Below, one piece after another: positions 63,004 to 64,000 of a stretch of 64,000 nt of DNA. The DNA lies in contig JAIOIE010000021.1 in the NCBI GenBank assembly GCA_019912665.1, positions 385,679 through 449,678 on the forward strand. The letters run 5' to 3'. The notes below the pieces were generated by a model. The model worked only from the letters and a program-made list of their open reading frames with translations, ran no database searches and was not told where the DNA came from. The stretch's first letter is position 1, and each line of letters begins with the position of its first letter. The stretch comes from Deltaproteobacteria bacterium (lineage in GTDB: Bacteria; Desulfobacterota; GWC2-55-46). The translations under genes and the position numbers were made by a program.

Positions 63004-63044
63004 GGCAAAGGCGCCCTGAGAGGCGCCGTTGCCTTGAGTTTTTT
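63004..63044. promoter_or_regulatory. Long hairpin in the nirB leader
   Basis: GGCAA-a-GGCGCC-N6-GGCGCC-g-TTGCC, eleven pairs with one mismatch, ending 20 bases before the nirB start. On the plus strand it is followed by TTGAGTTTTTT like a terminator. On the minus strand it lies inside the nirB leader and could attenuate the gene. Confidence 0.45.
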
Positions 63045-63062
63045 CGTTGCAGGACCGTTTAA

Positions 63063-63207
63063 AGGTAATCTCTAAAAATTTGAGATTTTTCCCGCAATCA
63101 AGGAAGGGCGGGAATAAAAAGCGGAGCATATATGTGAATATGTGAGCATTTTTATTCACGTAACCTACGCAGGGTCCGGGGAAAAGATCAATTTTTAGAG
63201 CTTGCCT
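63063..63207. repeat. Dispersed repeat family B, copy 5 (full length)
   Basis: About 145 bases. Same structure as 24832-24972, including CCCGCAATCAAGGAAGG and the AT-rich nested palindrome GGAATAAAAAGC...GCATTTTTATTC. The right end overlaps the TAG of amt at 63206-63208, so the repeat supplies part of the stop codon. Confidence 0.88.
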
Positions 63208-64000
63208 AAAGCGAATATCCGCTCTCGCTGTGCTGGGTAATGTCGAGCCCCTGCACCTCGTCCTCGTCCGCGACCCTCAGGCCGATCGTCCAGTCGATCG
63301 CCTTGAGGATTATGAAGGTGAGGACAAATGCGTAAATCGCGCTCGCGCCTACGGCTATGAGCTGCTTCCAGAGGAGCCCGGCCCCTCCGAAAAAGAGGCC
63401 GTCTGCCCCGCCCGCGTTTATCGCGGTCGAGGCGAAAAGGCCGGTCCCGACCGCACCCCAGACGCCGCCGACCCCGTGGATGCCGAAGGCGTCGAGCGAG
63501 TCGTCATATCCGAGGAGCGGCTTAAGCCACGCAACCGCAATATAGCAGACCACGCCTGCGATTAATCCCAGGAGTATGGCCGATACAGGGCCCACAAAGC
63601 CGGCTGCCGGCGTGATCGCCACGAGCCCGGCGACTATGCCGGAGGCGAGGCCCAGGAGCGTGGGTTTTTCCCTGTGGAGCCACTCGACCGCAATCCAGGA
63701 GAGGGCCGCCGCTGCCGCCGCCGTGTTCGTGACCATGAAGGCTGTCGCGGCAAGCCCGTTCGCGCCGAGCGCGCTACCGGCGTTGAAGCCGAACCAGCCG
63801 AACCACAGGAGCCCAGCGCCGATGAGCGTCAACGGGAGATTATGCGGGAGCATGAGATCGTTCCCGTAGCCCCTTCTCCTTCCTGTAACTATCGCCGCGG
63901 CAAGCGCCGCCACCCCTGAGCTTATGTGCACGACCGTGCCCCCGGCAAAGTCCAGCGCCCCCATCTTCCCTATCCAGCCGCCGCCCCATACCCAGTGGGC
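63206..64000 (-). CDS. amt: Ammonium transporter Amt, 5' part missing
   Basis: Channel protein of the Amt/Rh family that conducts ammonium across the inner membrane. The 264 residues present show [28 protein letters not shown], the pore His pair region ([11 protein letters not shown]), and the cytoplasmic C-terminal tail ending [20 protein letters not shown]. The first third lies beyond the window edge. The DEVQGLD tail is the site usually contacted by PII proteins. Near nirB and ntrBC, this is probably part of nitrogen control. Confidence 0.95.
   Translation of the reverse strand, partial: AHWVWGGGWIGKMGALDFAGGTVVHISSGVAALAAAIVTGRRRGYGNDLMLPHNLPLTLIGAGLLWFGWFGFNAGSALGANGLAATAFMVTNTAAAAAALSWIAVEWLHREKPTLLGLASGIVAGLVAITPAAGFVGPVSAILLGLIAGVVCYIAVAWLKPLLGYDDSLDAFGIHGVGGVWGAVGTGLFASTAINAGGADGLFFGGAGLLWKQLIAVGASAIYAFVLTFIILKAIDWTIGLRVADEDEVQGLDITQHSESGYSL

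Noticed and set aside
63004-63044. ANTAR-type two-hairpin attenuator before nirB
   Set aside because: Only one hairpin is present and its six-base loop lacks the A at position 1 and G at position 4 expected for ANTAR targets.
1-64000. CRISPR arrays, insertion sequences, prophage, tRNA or rRNA genes
   Set aside because: No regularly spaced direct repeats, transposase or phage-type genes, and no tRNA or rRNA signatures were seen in the gaps between genes.

Overview
This window looks like chromosomal core DNA of a high-GC, diderm (Gram-negative) bacterium. Evidence for the outer membrane is a phosphate-type porin, two periplasmic lytic transglycosylases, an outer-membrane barrel protein and a PEP-CTERM sorted surface protein. 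The gene content (fused NuoCD in a 14-subunit-type complex I, NtrBC, NirB with Amt, a short GlgP, trehalose synthesis by two routes, many TTG/GTG starts) and two dispersed palindromic repeat families fit an uncultured lineage around the former Deltaproteobacteria (Desulfobacterota) or Nitrospirota. No rRNA or other marker fixes this. I see no tRNA, rRNA, CRISPR array, prophage or intact insertion sequence.

Layout. 1-8155 (minus): nuoA-B-CD-E-F-G-H, with nuoH cut by the window edge and a dispersed repeat sitting between nuoB and nuoCD. 8.4-10.9 kb (plus): a periplasmic rhodanese, then arsR-arsC-acr3 with an ArsR-type operator filling the promoter spacer. 10.9-18.2 kb (minus): a phosphate block (receiver-only regulator, small cysteine protein, porin, pstSCAB, phoU, phoB) with two matching Pho boxes. 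18.4-22.7 kb: cytochrome c, an MTH1187-type protein, rimO, a second small cysteine protein, htpX behind a manganese (yybP-ykoY) riboswitch, and a metal-binding TRASH-like protein with its own operator. 22.8-24.8 kb: pterin/folate genes folK, folB, a pteridine reductase-like SDR and a pterin carbinolamine dehydratase. 24.9-29.8 kb: an FAD oxidoreductase, an Rrf2 regulator and a large MEDS-PAS hybrid kinase.

30.1-34.3 kb (plus): a trehalose cluster (DUF5752-like, TreT-like, OtsA-like, OtsB). 34.4-45.6 kb: an M48 protease, an unknown secreted protein, Slt, glucan phosphorylase, MscL with a zinc ribbon, pyruvate kinase, an MBL hydrolase and a barrel protein. 45.8-55.4 kb (plus): uvrA, a B12-radical SAM enzyme, mltD, moeA, mtnA and two small unknowns. 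55.6-56.9 kb: an AT-rich island with a PEP-CTERM protein. 56.9-64 kb: a Nudix hydrolase, ntrB-ntrC-thiE, nirB and amt (cut by the edge), which is a nitrogen-assimilation group.

The most interesting signals are these: a textbook Mn2+ riboswitch with promoter and terminator in front of htpX, followed by a DtxR-like palindrome; a two-member family of roughly 60-residue Cys/His proteins; a MITE-like repeat family whose copies abut stop codons; Pho boxes with identical geometry at two promoters; and several promoters predicted to give leaderless mRNAs.
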